In this document: piece by piece, positions 23,285 to 35,990 of the stretch
Position numbering within the stretch: the stretch's first letter is position 1
Layout: every line of letters starts with the position of its first letter
Origin: Diphasiastrum complanatum
Taxonomy: Eukaryota; Streptophyta; Lycopodiopsida; Lycopodiales; Lycopodiaceae
Reading direction: 5' to 3'
Assembly (NCBI GenBank): GCA_029204225.1
Contig: CM055098.1
Coordinates: forward strand, 22,323,367 to 22,387,366
DNA length: 64,000 nucleotides
Made by a program: the position numbers and the translations under genes
The notes under the pieces: generated by a model
What the model saw: the letters and a program-made list of their open reading frames with translations, nothing else
The model's database searches: none
What the model was told of the DNA's origin: nothing

Positions 23285-23772
23285 TGTAAAGACCACTAGG
23301 GAAAACCCCTAAGATGAGGATAGGAAAACACAAGAGAGACTATGGGGCAAAACCACCCAACCAACCCTAAATCTCCTTGGAGATGCCTTCTGGATCTAGC
23401 CCCCAAGCCATGCCATGTGATAGCAAGAGGAGAAGAGCTCTACAGGTAACCTAGACCAAAGTCGTCAACGTGAAAATCACTACCTCAATATATAGAGAGT
23501 AGGATCTTGTGCACGAACCCATGCAATCCCCATGCAGGTCAACTATAAATAGATCTCAACTCTTCATGCATACCTCCTGCCTATAACAATCACATGTACA
23601 TGCACTACTCCATATGTTGCAATTAGAGTGTCTGGGTCATCTCAAGATCATTAGTCACCAACAGGCCTCGATGTGGAATAAAATCTAGGCATGACCAATA
23701 ATCTCGAACATTGGAGGTCCGGTCTACCATATTAAGACTATTCCATGTCCTTAACGAAATATGGCTGTAACA
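23285..23772 (-). repeat. 3' LTR of element A
   Basis: 488 bp, TGTAAAGACC...GCTGTAACA on the plus strand. Near-identical to 29610-30098. Confidence 0.95.
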
Positions 23773-24835
23773 TTCTTCCTTCCTTAAACAGGTTCTGTCC
23801 TTAGAACAAAAAAAAAAAAACATGAAACTATTTCTTAAGCTTTCAAGTCTTTTTCATGAATCATTATTCTTAGTTTGATCTTTCCGTCTGAATAAGCACT
23901 CAGAGATGCAACAATTTTCAAATTCCTTGCCTCTACTCATGAATACTGATTCAAATTCTCAAAGATACACTAAGATTTAACTTTATTTCAAAAATCAAAT
24001 CTGAAAGCTGAAGAAATTCCATTTCAATTTCTTGCAAAAAATAATGCTTTTTGGTATAAATATTCTTAGAATATTTAAATATTCTAAAATACCACAATCC
24101 AATCATCTAAATCTCTAGGAGATCCATCAAGTCTCAGATAGTTATAACTCAAACCAGAGTACTGCAGTTACTCAAATGGGTTAACAACCCCATTTCTAGC
24201 ATCATATGCAAGAAATCAGCAACTATCTGTATCTTGATAGATTTATATGTCTCCTATAAACCTGGAGATATGGCCTGACTTTGCACACAAGCACTTATAG
24301 ACTACAATCTATAAGATAAGCAGATTCCTCATAAGTAAGCAATTACTTAATGAAAATGTTTGTGAGATCCACACAATCTCAAGGATGTGTTGGAGTAAAG
24401 AAATTTAGAGTTCAACTAACAGATCTAAATACTCGACTCACCCAATTGATCAAGAATTACTCATTAACTTAAAAATCCTCACATTTCCTTATAATCTTCT
24501 AATGATCTCTAAGTATCAATTTATGATCCATTAATCATAAACATTTAGAATCTTATGATTCGTCAATCATAATTTACAGGATTCTATAACCATACTTAAT
24601 TATTAAAAAATATTGGAGCATGTGCACAACATACAACTCAGGAAATATTAGAATCATTTTGAAATCTTTCCCAGAAGGAAAAATACTAGATTCTAAGAAT
24701 ATTCTTCCAGCCTGATTCTTAACCAGATTATGAGTTCCAAATTCTACAATCAACCAAGTAAATAAAGACCATTTTATATACATGCCTTTAATAAGATAAA
24801 CTTTATACAATCACCTAGAACAATATCTAGAGATT

Positions 24836-25250
24836 ACAAAGTTCTACTGAATTTCTAAATTCAGTTTACCATTCTTGGAACCATTAGAATCCGATATCCA
24901 ATTGAGCGCTCTGGGATACAATTACTAATGAATTGAGTTATTTTCCCACTGAGAAATACACACCCAAGAATTCTGTATATCCTATGCTCACAATCTTTTC
25001 AGATGAACCCAAATGATTCACCACAGGAGTAAAGTGATTGTATAAAGTTCTGCTGAATTCTTAAATTCAGTTTACCATTCTTGGAACCATTAGAATCCGG
25101 TATCCAATTGAGTGCTCTAGGATACCATCACTAATGAATTGAGTTATTTTCCCACTGAGAAATACACACCCAAGAATTTCGTATATCCAATGTACACAAT
25201 TCTTTCAGATGAACCCAAATGATTCACCAATAGGAGTAAATCAACAACTC
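24836..25250. repeat. Tandem duplication of about 206 bp within element A
   Basis: Two adjacent copies starting at about 24841 and 25047, sharing long identical blocks (for example GAGTTATTTTCCCACTGAGA) with scattered substitutions. Confidence 0.9.
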
Positions 25251-26699
25251 AAGTTAATTGCCCATGATTTAGAAATCTTAAATGTCTAGGTGCAGCTCTT
25301 AATTGTACATGTACAACACGACATTTAGATCCATATCCAAATCATTTTTAAGTTAACCTATAGATTTATCAAAATAGATTTGTTAACTCTGCAAGTAATT
25401 GTCAAACACAATACTTGATCATATGTCTATGTTCAATGACTAGGTTAAGTACACCAGATAACCTTAGTAACCAGGAATACATAGTAGATCCAAACAAGAT
25501 TAATTGTGCACATAAGAGAATAATCTCACTACAACCCAGTACATATACACATATGTCCTTATCTGACAGATTTCTCCAAAATCCGCATATGTTACTCACA
25601 TATATCACTGAGAATCTTGTAACTCAGCTACAAAAGATTTTATTTTTCTTGAGTAAACAACATATCTGGAAAATCTCTGAAGTGAATAATTCCACATCAC
25701 AAGTTTTCCAACCCTCATACTTTTATCCACAAAATTTCTTCAACCAGTCAACCTACTTCAATTTTAGATTACAAACCAAGATTAGGTTGACTTATACAAA
25801 CATCTTTGGACATAAGGTTAAGATTAAAGATTTATTCCTCTGATCCAATCCATAACTAAATGGTACTTGGTAGCCAATCAGTGAACCTAGATTCAATCTT
25901 TACCACTACTTCCCATATTCATGAATATCTCACAGTTCAAAACTCCCAAAGATACTCTAGTTCCAGATTATTCAAAACAATCACTAGAGATTTTCTCTAT
26001 TCCACTGGATAGTTCCACCATTGCACAAATAATGGATTCCACAAGAGAAATCTATGCAACTGGTTGATTCCATGAAAATCTTATTCCTATCATTTTCTTC
26101 TCCCCCTTTTAGAAGAAATTCCATAATTTCGACTAAAAAGTTCTTAGGAGACAACGTATAAGCTATCAAAGATTTGAAAAAGTCAGTAATGAGTATCCAA
26201 TACTATTACAAACTGGACTTTTTTCTCAAAAACATAAAATATCTTATTTTGAGTGATAGAAACATTACTCTCAATAATCAATGGAAGCATAAATTCATAT
26301 AACTTAAACAGTCCTTCAGAATCTAGTTCTACACTGGAAGGAATTATATGAATCTCAATCGAATCGTCTTGTATTCAAGAAATTTCTAAAAAGTAGAGGT
26401 TTAAATTAAAAGAGAAATAGCTTCCAAATACCCTAAACAAGATTAACCAATGGTTTCAACTGTTAGCATTACCAATAATGTAAAATACTACCCACTGGTC
26501 GACAGATCATTCTCACACAAGAATTTCCCCTTTGAAATCACTGATGTCCCATGCCATCAGCTTCCTCTCCGAAAAACGTTCTTTGCTTTTAGATCTACAC
26601 TTTAGAAAATCAAAAAGATTATCTGACCAATCTATATCCAAATATAGGATCTGATCTTCAACCATTTCCAGAAAAATACCTCCTACTAATGAATTTCCC

Positions 26700-26818
26700 A
26701 TTTTCTTAAATTTTTCACAATAGACAACAATATCATCCAAGAATACCACTAGGCATTGACCCCGGTATGGACGAGAAATATCGTTCATAAACATTTGAAA
26801 TAATCCAAGTGTATTCAT
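26700..26818 (-). pseudogene. Gypsy RT fragment in element A
   Basis: Minus frame carries FQMFMNDISRPYRG followed by VVFLDDIVVYCEKFKK, matching the FQxLMNxxFRPY and Y/FLDDIxxYS blocks of Ty3/Gypsy RT. Both catalytic Asp residues remain. Sequence on either side has lost recognisable similarity, although open frames extend to 26513 and 27114. This identifies A as Gypsy rather than Copia. Confidence is moderate because the block is short. Confidence 0.7.
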
Positions 26819-29595
26819 TAGAAAACAAAAGGAAAAAATTCAAAATAACTGAAGTATAACCAATAGATATCAATATCTTTATCCGAAATGGTACAAGGAA
26901 TTCCGTTCCTTCCAGGATCATTAACCGCATTATCCGATAATTCAAAGATCTTAAAAACTCCATCTGGATTTCCTATACTAGATATGTGCATATCTATTCC
27001 ACCAAGTACTGGAGTACCCACATATTTGTTCCTAATGGACCACAATAATCCATTGACAATATTGTGATTTAACAAGAAACTGTACATGGGTTTATCGTCA
27101 CCTAAAACAACCATCAGGTTGGTACTATCATTCCCAAATTCCTACCAACTGAGAGTTCCAACTCTTAGGAATAAGGCTCTTTACAGTACAAATGTGAACC
27201 AAGTATCATTTGCGTTCCATGCCACAATTTCCAATCACAAATAGAGTCAACTCATGGTCCTATAGATATTTGATATAAATTCAACTTAATGAATTCAAAA
27301 AACCGGTGCCATGCAATTTTGTTCAGGGATTATTAATTAATCCAAACTACATAACACAATTACATTTACCTACTCTAGTGTCTCATTTTTTTCCTCCCTT
27401 AGATTTTACGGTCATCTGAAAAATTTCATTAGTGAAGGCCCCCCGAAAATTCCTTTGACACAAGTAAATGCTAGGTTGCTACCCTTTTGACCACTAGCTT
27501 AAGTATTACTTCGTTAAAGTTGCCTAAAATTAATGGAAAATCAATAAAATTTGGATCCGGGTACTCTTGTACGATATTCGATACACTTAAAATTTATCGA
27601 ATATAGAGCTACCTCCAAATAATATGACCTTTAATCCATTTAATCACTTTAACAACTGTCTCAAAAGCTTAAGTTTGCCCAATCCTAAAGATCAAAATCA
27701 TATAGGATAAGCCAATAGTGCAACACCGAAGTCAAAAAGGAAGAATACCAAAAGTATCATTTAACTCAATTAACTGGAAATATTTCTACTCTAGAGTTAA
27801 ACCGATAAAAAACACAGTACCGAAAACCCAAAATTCCACTAACTGGGCACTTGCCTGGAGAAAATTACCATGAAGAACAATATTTTATTGCCAATCCTAA
27901 ATCCATGGATCCAATCACATAGACATAACGTTAGGATAAAAAAATTATTTTCTCGACAAATCCCAAAAAAAGTTTGGAGTATTGGTAATTCCATTTCCAA
28001 CTCTGGGTGTAGGTGGATTTCAGCATTTGGAAATCTTGACCCGGTTAATGGCATGCAACATGCAATAGCCGATGGAGAATTCATGCATTTGCATGAAAAC
28101 TCACTCCTGGAGGCCTCATGCATGAGCCACACAAAGCCCTAAGGGTTTCACCACCCCTCAACACACATTGGAGTGTTTTTTTGGGATAGCTACATCGTGA
28201 TGGTGGTTTTGCTTCCCACATAGATTCTTGCAGCCGCCTCTCCCCATGATCAACATCCCCCAAACGTGACCATCAAAGGGACAAATTTGTCACAGAGCAA
28301 TCAAGGGATTACACTGTTTCATCGTGGCTTCAAAATCTCGCTAAATCGATTCTCCTGCGGTTTCTAAGCCCACAGAAACAGCTCCCTGAGAATCTGCTAG
28401 CATCTGCTGCCTCAGCTGCCAATCGGGCTTCTGAAATAAGCGCGTTCAGTTACAACTCCAGGCATTTCAATATTGCGACCTTCACTGGGAAACAAGTCTA
28501 TTTCCAGCAGCCAAACCTGATGCATTTGGTAGAGTAACATGCATTTACCTTTCTTAGCAAATATTCAAATACAAGAGTGGTGAGCACAGACTCTCACAAG
28601 CGAGCATCCAAATGTTCAACACATCATCTGTAACAATAGTTTACTTGTTTCTGTCTGCTGCAGGTTAACCCACATAATGGATAACCTTTCTAAGAATTCC
28701 TCAGATGACTAACATCCTTCAACGACTGTCTAGAGATCACAGAAGGTTAAGAACAAGCTTTGAAGGAGGATTCAAGGCTTGTTTCTAGGTTCAAACCACA
28801 AGGTTAATTCTCTATTACATCAGCTAACTTGCATTACTGCGACCCTATACGCTTTACTCTGAACAGAGGTTTCAAACCTCACCAAATCAGATACAGAGGC
28901 TTAGAATAATTAGGTTTACCATTCTTAACCTCCTAGAGTCATCAAGCTACAGATTCACAGGGGTTCTAAGAACTCGGTTGCATCCACAACTAATTTTGCA
29001 TGCATCCACAATCCAAGGTCTAAATCTATCACAATTTAGAGAGCCAGCAATTTACAATATCCAATCAATGTTTTCAGTTTTCAGTTCACAGTTTGCATGC
29101 TTCACAAGAGGATTAGTCTAAAAACCTTAAATCCTCACATGCAAACCATAAGTTCCATTAACAGTCAGCTTATACATCCTAGATAAATTGATTCCTCGTC
29201 AATCTATTAATAAATAGCCTGCTACTAAATCTGAATCAAAACTATCCAAATTGTTATGGACTCATGCAAATCATTCATCTAAAAAAAAACAGATTTAAAC
29301 AAGAAAGTGGATCTATTTAAGCAGATCATTCAACTTCAAATGGAAACTTTCTCAAGGCTTCAGAAAATAAGAATGAATCCCACACTAATCCATAGCATCT
29401 CTAACAACATTAAACAAGGAGAAGAGCACTCTACCACCAAGTCTGAAAAGCATGCTTCACATGTGAATTAGTAAATCCAACCTCAATTTCTCTTAAAAAA
29501 ATAGCACTCCATCCGGGATGTGAATCCAAGTGCGTTCCAATTCCAATTTGATGTAAAACTAGTCTCCATCCCATCCAAAAACGACATCTTAGCCA

Positions 29596-29608
29596 GGCTC
29601 TGATACCA
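29596..29608 (-). promoter_or_regulatory. Primer binding site of element A
   Basis: Minus strand TGGTATCAGAGCC, 1 nt from the end of the 5' LTR. Confidence 0.95.
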
Positions 29609-29609
29609 A

Positions 29610-30098
29610 TGTAAAGACCACTAGGGAAAACCCCTAAGATGAGGATAGAAAAACACAAGAGAGACTATGGAGCAAAACCACCCAACCAATCCTAGATCCC
29701 TCCTGGAGATGCCTCCTGGATCTAACCCCCAAGCCATGCCATGTAATACCAAGAGGAGAAGAGCTCTACAGGTAACCTAGATCAAAGTTGTCGACGAGAA
29801 AATCACTACCTCAATATATAGAGAGTAGGATCCTGTGCACGAACCCATGCAATCCCTATGCAGGTTAACTATAAATAGATCTTAGCTCTTCATGTATACC
29901 TCAAGCCTATAACAGTCACACGTAAATGCACTACTCCATATGTCTCAATTAGAGTGTCTGGATCCTCTCAAGGTCATTAGTCACCAACAGGTCTCGATGT
30001 GGAATAAAATCTAGGTGTGACCAATAATCTCGAAAATTGGAGGGCCGGTCTACCATATTAGGACTATTCCATGTCCTTAACGGAATATGGTTGTAACA
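29610..30098 (-). repeat. 5' LTR of element A
   Basis: 489 bp, pairs with 23285-23772. A minus-strand TATATAT lies near 29815. Confidence 0.95.
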
Positions 30099-30103
30099 AT
30101 TGT

Positions 30104-30283
30104 CACCCCCACAACTTTATATTCGGCAGAGGCATGGTGTACAGGTCTGCCCACCTCACAGTGAGCCAGTCTTTCACGATTACAAGCTACCATGCTAGCT
30201 CGGTTTATTTGAACAAAGCCTTCTGTTCCACATGAGATTTTCTTGGTTGAGTTTGTAGTTCCACCTTTACAAATCGAGGCAGT
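30104..30283 (+). pseudogene. LINE ORF2 C-terminal remnant
   Basis: Reading TPTTLYSAEAWC then a W/L/R pattern and EIFLVEFVVPPLQIEA, matching the post-RT region of LINE ORF2 (the LLYGAEVW block and its downstream helix). It follows directly after the right target duplication of element A, so it is the displaced continuation of 22131-23279. Truncated at about 30283 against array sequence. Two internal stops are visible. Confidence 0.7.
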
Positions 30284-30330
30284 TCTTAACCTTGGCCCTT
30301 AACTTTTGGTCCCTAATTGTTGTCCTTTTG
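30284..30330. repeat. Remnant of the CCCTTGG array
   Basis: Units such as CCTTGGCCCTTAAC and GGTCCCTAA resume here in the same orientation as 19664-21088, showing that the LINE lies inside that array. Confidence 0.7.
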
Positions 30331-30734
30331 TAAAATTGTATAGACCAAATTGACCAAGAAATAAAGGCTATCCAGTCTTCCATTCTTTTTGTATGAAACG
30401 TATTTTGAATATTAGAGCTTATTACTCTAACTGATGAATTATGAGTGCAGGTATCATTACCTGAAGACAAGAAATGAAATTGTAGAGCAATGCTAACAGT
30501 TTGATATGCAGGTTCTAGAAATAGAATCTAATGATGAACCATTTGATGGTATGGCTTCTAACCTTTTCCTAAGGGTATGTGCAGGTACTAAGAAGAGTAC
30601 CTGAAGAAGGAATCCAAAGAAGCTTCTTAAAGCTTAAAGATGGTACCTGAAGAAGGTTCAATCGAGTCTATAAAGAAGGCTCACTCGAGTCTATAAAGAC
30701 TGGGGGAAGAAACCAAAGGACTGATCACCCTTTG
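30331..30734. other. Unassigned DNA
   Basis: No gene seen. Includes a short local repeat of the phrase CTCGAGTCTATAAAG or close variants (about 30662-30706). Confidence 0.5.
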
Positions 30735-31348
30735 TGTCACACTCCACTATGATTGGGGATGGGCAACCCCTAGAAAAAAAGCCTAGGAATTGATGAAAAT
30801 TATGCAAGGTAAGATGGACATATACAAAGCCTTTTCCCATGACATGAAAAAAACTTGGGTGGATCCCAATGTTGTACACAAAGAAATATTCAACTTGAAA
30901 GTGACTAACATTAAATGTTAGGCTACCTACCTTCTATCCTTATCAATATGTAACTTACCTACTTTTTCACATTGCTTGAAAGCAATAGGACACCTAGGAA
31001 AATGCGCCCTCCTACTCCTCCCCTTTTGCTCTAACTAAGTGATAAACACTCTCTCAACTCTATACACCTCACCCTCTCACTTTACTTATCCTAGAGTCTC
31101 CCTTACACCTCTCACACTTATTTTGGACACCTCAGCCACTTCCTTAAGACTACACATTCCCTATAAAAGGACTAACTCGCCCCTCTCCCTCATTATTCAT
31201 CTCCCATTCATTTTTGCTTTGCCTCTTGCTCTTGCTTGTGTGTGTGTAGGTGCTTGGAAGAAAGCTTGGAGCTATGGCTTGAGGAGGATCTATCAAGCTT
31301 GGATTGGAATCACTTTTGGAACCACTTTCACACACACTCACTTTCTCT

Positions 31349-31420
<72 letters not shown>

Positions 31421-32070
31421 TCACACCATCCATAAGATTGATGGCCATGCATGTCACACCATCCATGACTTGATGGCTTTGCATGTCACACCATCATGAC
31501 TTGATGACTTTGCATGTCACATCATCCATAACTTTTTGGTCATGCATGTCTGATTTAGGAGTTGCATTTCTGATTTTGGAACTTGCATATATGAAATTGA
31601 AGTTTGCATGTCAAATTCGATTCATGCATGCCATACCTACCGATGTCAAATGCCTACGCATGTTCTTTTCTTGATCAGTAAGTCCTTGCATGTCATAAGA
31701 AACCACTTTTTTTGGTATAAGATTATTTAAGATCCAGAATTTGTAAACTTCTGGTTGATGTAAAAGATCTAAGAATCCATCTTCCCAAAACCACTGTATA
31801 TGTAATTGGCCTTGGGCCAATTGATCTTGCATAATTTGAAAAGAAAAATCCTTCCGAGGGGGTGGGTCCCATCTTGACCCCTCAACAAGTCTCTTGAATG
31901 AATGATTTTGTGATTGAATGTTAAAGCTCTTCCCTAAGTTTTTTTAGTTCTTTTTCAAATTCTATTTAACAATGTTATGTTGACTTGTTTTTTTTTTTTT
32001 TTTTTTGGTTTAAGTCACAAATTCTAAAGTCAGGACTTTAGAAATAGTAGACCTTCACTTCAAGTTCACA
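30735..32070 (+). repeat. Probable 5' LTR of Gypsy H
   Basis: Begins TGTCACACTCC, a common chromovirus LTR start, and ends TTCACA five bases before the primer site. TATA box CTATAAAAGG at 31160-31169. Contains a CT microsatellite (31351-31414) and a short repeat built on GATGGC-TTTGCATGTCACACC (31430-31545). The left end is inferred, as no 3' LTR or target duplication is available. Confidence 0.6.
31351..31414. repeat. (CT)n microsatellite in LTR H
   Basis: Uninterrupted CT tract of about 64 bp, downstream of the TATA box. Confidence 0.97.
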
Positions 32071-32075
32071 ATTTC

Positions 32076-32088
32076 TGGTATCAGAGCC
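32076..32088 (+). promoter_or_regulatory. Primer binding site of Gypsy H
   Basis: TGGTATCAGAGCC, initiator-Met tRNA type, as in chromoviruses. Confidence 0.95.
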
Positions 32089-32444
32089 AAGGTCTATTAT
32101 TTTTTTTTTCTTTCTTTGTGAAGTTGATGTGAGGGCCTTGTGTATTCATTCTTAAATCAAATGCCAATACCCAAGACTTTGTATGTTTACTTTCGAATAG
32201 ATTTTCCTTCCGTTCATTTTTTTTTTCCCTTACAGGATCTCTTTAATATTAGAGCTAATAGACTCCATTTGGGGGATTCTCGAGAATTGGAAATGACATT
32301 CTCTGAATCTCCAGTCTATTCGTACTTTTTGCCTTGAGTTTGTGTATCACAGGTGAATTCCAAAAACTCCAATCAAAGATGGATAGCTCCTCATGAGGCT
32401 CTTCAAGCTCTTCTTCATCTCTGTCGTCATCTCCTTGTGTTTCC

Positions 32445-33662
32445 TCCAAGTCAAATTCCTCTACTCGATCTAGGAAAAAGGAGGTTTGCTAAGATTGATA
32501 ATAATTTTCTTAAGTTTTCTAAGTTTGATGGAGATAGTAGCAATGAAGAGAGTTTGCTTGCCTGGATTCAAAATCTTGATACTTTCTTTGAGAAAAGTAG
32601 ATACTCAAATCATTCCAAGATTTGATTTGCAACATTACATCTAGATAAGTATGCATCTGTATGGTGGGCAGCTATGAAATCTAATCACGAAGCTACTTCC
32701 ACTTGGCATAGCTTTAAAAAGCAAATTAAAGCCCACTTTTTGCCAAAAGACTAAAGAAAGATACTTTAGCTGCATGGGACATCTTTAGGCAAAAATAAAA
32801 TGAGATAGTAGTTGAGTATGTAAAAAGATTTTGGGAGTTGCTTTTGAAAGTTCAGACTTTACATTCCATTTCCAAGAAAGAATAGAAAAGAAAGTTCTAT
32901 TCGGGTTTGCATAGAAGTATACAATATGGCTTAGATCTAGTACAAGATGATACTTTGGAACAAGTCATATATTATGCTACCAGAATTGGACTGCAGGATA
33001 ATCATCGAAATGGAAGCGGAAACAAAAGGAAGGAACATCCCAACACTCAAACTCCAAAAGAGAAGACTCAACGCCTTTCCAAAGAACAAGTGCAGGCCTA
33101 TCGCAAGGAAGGAAGATGCTTCAAGTGTGGGGAAAAGGGACACCTTTTCTTCAAATGTCCACTCAAAGATACCAAAGCTTCAAGTGCAGACAAAAGGAAG
33201 CAGGTTGCCGTACAAAGCATTGAAGACACTCAAAACCAGGATCTCCTCAAGACATGGGGACAAGTCCATAACAAACTCTGTTTAATTCTCTTTGATGCAA
33301 GCTCCTCTCATAATTTCATCTCTTTTAAGCTTGCACAAGAGATAGGAGTTGGTTCCTTCTCTGAATCTATGCTTAAGGCTAAAGGTGCATTTGTTGATGG
33401 TGATGCAAACATTTACCCTGTAATTGGAAAACTTAAGCTTCAAATCTCTGATTACTATGAACCTATAGAATTCATGGTAGGTCCTTTACAGGGAGTAGAT
33501 GTAATCTTAGGCATGCATTGGCACAAAATGCACAACCCTCTGGTGTACTATAATAAGCATTTGATTTCATGGAAGCACAAGGGTAAAGATGTTAGTGTGC
33601 ATGCAGGACAGAGTGGTGAAACAATCCCCTTGAGAGCCATATTCAGGTATCAAAGGTACTAA
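32445..33662 (+). pseudogene. Gypsy H gag and protease
   Basis: Gag region: FSKFDGDSSNEESLLAWIQN (retrotransposon gag block), a WWAAM helix, the WHSFKKQIKAHF block and the YVKRFWELL block, with in-frame stops near 32623, 32751, 32797 and 32883. The CCHC knuckle starts at 33117 (CFKCGEKGHLFFKC). The protease active site reads FDASSSHNFIS, where DSG is expected, so Asp is kept but Gly is lost. GVDVILGMHW follows. The polyprotein then stops at 33660, and the next sequence is RNase H. Confidence 0.92.
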
Positions 33663-33682
33663 AGAAAGCAGTATTTTCTTAT

Positions 33683-35057
33683 TTGTTGTTTGTTCAAAGT
33701 ATTGGGGCAGTCTTAAACCAAGAAGGACATGCTGTAGCCTTTGAAAGCAGACGACTTCAAGGGGGAGAAGTACAATATGACATTTATGAAAAAGAATTTT
33801 TGGCCATTATTCATGCCCTTAAGTTATGGAAGCACTATATATTAGGAAATGATTTCCTAGTTGAAACAGATCATCAAAGCCTTAGGTACTTTCTCACCCA
33901 GCAACTAATTCGAGAAAAACATCTAAAATGGGCTAACTACCTTAGCACTTTCCATTTTCAGCTACTTCATCACCCATGAAAGGACAATAAGGTCGCCGAT
34001 GCATTATCAAGAATCCCCAAGGTCAACCATATTTCTCTAGCATATCATGAAGATTTCCTTCCTATGAAAAGTATGTATGCTAGTGATTCCGACTTCCTGC
34101 ATATCTTTGAAATACTTGAAAGAAATCAAAGTCATAAAGACTATGTTTTGAAAGAAGGATATTTATTCAAAGAAGATAAGCTATGTATTCCTATAGCTTT
34201 TAGAACCAAGATCCTTCAAGAAACCCATAGTCCTCCCTATGCAGGACATAGAGGAATCCCTTCAACTCTAGAAGCTTTGAAAAGATTCTTTTATTGGCCT
34301 ACCCGGCATTGAGACACAAGGCATTACATAAATGCATGTCTAGTCTGTCAACACAATAAAGATGAGCGAGGATTAAAAACTCCAGGGTTACCTCATCCCT
34401 TGCCTATTCCTGAAGCACCCTGGGAACATATTACCATGGACTTTATCTCTGGGTTCCCTAAAACCAAAAATGGAAATGAGATGATATGGACTATCATTGA
34501 TAGATTTAGCAAACAGTCTCATTTTATTCCGTGTAAGAAAAAGCTTAAAGGACCCCGATGCTGCTCATTTGTTTATTCGTCACATCTTTAGGTTGCATGG
34601 ACTACCCAAAAGTATAGTGTCGGATCGGGATACGAGACTTACTAGCAACTTTTGGAGAGCCCTTTTTGATAATCTGGGGACAACCCTTAAATTCTCTTCT
34701 TCCTTTCACCCCCAGACTGATGGTCAAAGTGAAATTACTAATCAAACCATCATAGATTTGTTGAGAAATTATGTAAGTGATCCAAAGACTCAATGGGAAC
34801 ACTATCTTCCTATTCTAGAATTTGCTTACAATAACACCGTTCATTCTTCTACTGATAAAGCGCCTTTTGAAGTAATGTATGGAAAACCAATTGTGCCTCC
34901 TGTATTAAGGACTAAAGAAAAAATATTTGCCTCAGATGAATTTGTGCAGGATTATCAAGACACCTTTTCAAAGGTTCAGCAATCGATTGCAAATGCACAA
35001 CAGAAACAGCAGAAAACTGCAAATATGCATCGGAGGGCAGTCAAGTACGAAGAACCC
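33683..35057 (+). pseudogene. Gypsy H RNase H and integrase, RT deleted
   Basis: RNase H: GAVLNQEGHAVAFESRRL, YEKEFLAIIHALKLWKHY, TDHQSLRYF, VADALSR. Integrase: the HHCC finger (ETHSPPYAGH ... CLVCQ), then a core with all three acids (MDFISGF, SDRDTRLTSNFW, TDGQSEITNQ). Stops lie at 33977 and 34310, and a frameshift lies near 34550. The integrase ends at KYEEP (35057), well before the C-terminal domain. RT is wholly absent between the protease and RNase H. Domain order and the primer site suggest a chromovirus (Tekay/CRM-like); no chromodomain remains. Confidence 0.93.
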
Positions 35058-35990
35058 TAAGCTCGAAGCCATAAGCCCTAAATCCTAAACCCCTAGACCT
35101 AAACCCTAGATTATAACCCCTAAGCCCTTAGCCCTAAACCCTAAATCCTACACCCTAAGCCCTAGGCAATTAGCCCTAAATTCTAAAGCCCTAAAACTTA
35201 AAACCTAAATCCTAAACTCTTGGACCTTAACCCTACACCCTAAGCCCTAAATCCTAAACCCTAAAACTTAAAATCTAAACTCTAAGCCCTCGAACTTTAA
35301 CCCTAAACCCTAAGTCCTAAATCCTATACCATAAGCCCTTAGCCTAAAATTTTAAATCCTAAACTATAAATCCCTAAATCCTAAACCCTAAATTCTAAAA
35401 CTTTAACTCTAAACCTAAACCCTTAACACTAAATCCTAAATCGTAAGTCGTTGGCCCTAAATTCTAAATCCGAAACCCTAAGCCCTAAATCCTAAACCCT
35501 AAACTCTAAACTCAAAACCCTAAATCCTATCCCAGCCATAAACCCTAAACTCGAAGCCCTTAGCCCTAAACTCTAAATCCTAAACCCTAAGCCCTAAGCT
35601 CTTAGCCCTAAATCTGAAAATCTAAGCCCTAGGCCCTAAATCCTAAACCCTAAACCCTAAATCTTAAATCCTAAATCCTAAACCCTAATCCCTTAGCCCT
35701 AAATTGTAAACCCAAAACCCTAAATCCTATCCTAGCCATAAACTCTAAATGCCAAGCCCTAAACCCTAAATTCTAAACCCTCAACTCTAAATCTTAAACC
35801 CTAAATCCAAAATTTTAAAACTTTAACCCTAAATTCTAAACCCTAAACCGTAAACAATAAATCCTGAACCCTAGGCCCTTACCCCTAAATTTAAAATCGT
35901 TAACCCTAAACCCTAAAATCTAAATCCTAAATCCTTAACCCTTAGCCCTAAGCCCCAAATCTCTAGTTTTAAACCCTAAATACTTCTCCC
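35058..35990. repeat. Degenerate telomere-like array, CCCTAAA type
   Basis: About 0.93 kb of CCCTAAA with frequent variants TCCTAAA, CCCTAAG and CCCTTAG, all oriented CCCTAAA on the plus strand. It is interstitial and degenerate and begins immediately at the break in Gypsy H. Confidence 0.93.

Larger units (their letters stand above)
23285..30098 (-). mobile_element. LTR retrotransposon A, Gypsy-like, heavily decayed
   Basis: 6.8 kb with LTRs 23285-23772 (3') and 29610-30098 (5'), a perfect target duplication ATTGT (23280-23284 and 30099-30103), an initiator-Met primer site (29596-29608) and a minus-strand polypurine tract just right of the 3' LTR (revcomp of TTCTTCCTTCCTT, 23773-23785). The interior is AT-rich and mostly without coding sequence; the only clear motif is a Gypsy RT box near 26700-26818. 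It is inserted in the LINE relic. Element B is a second, older copy of the same family. Confidence 0.95.
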
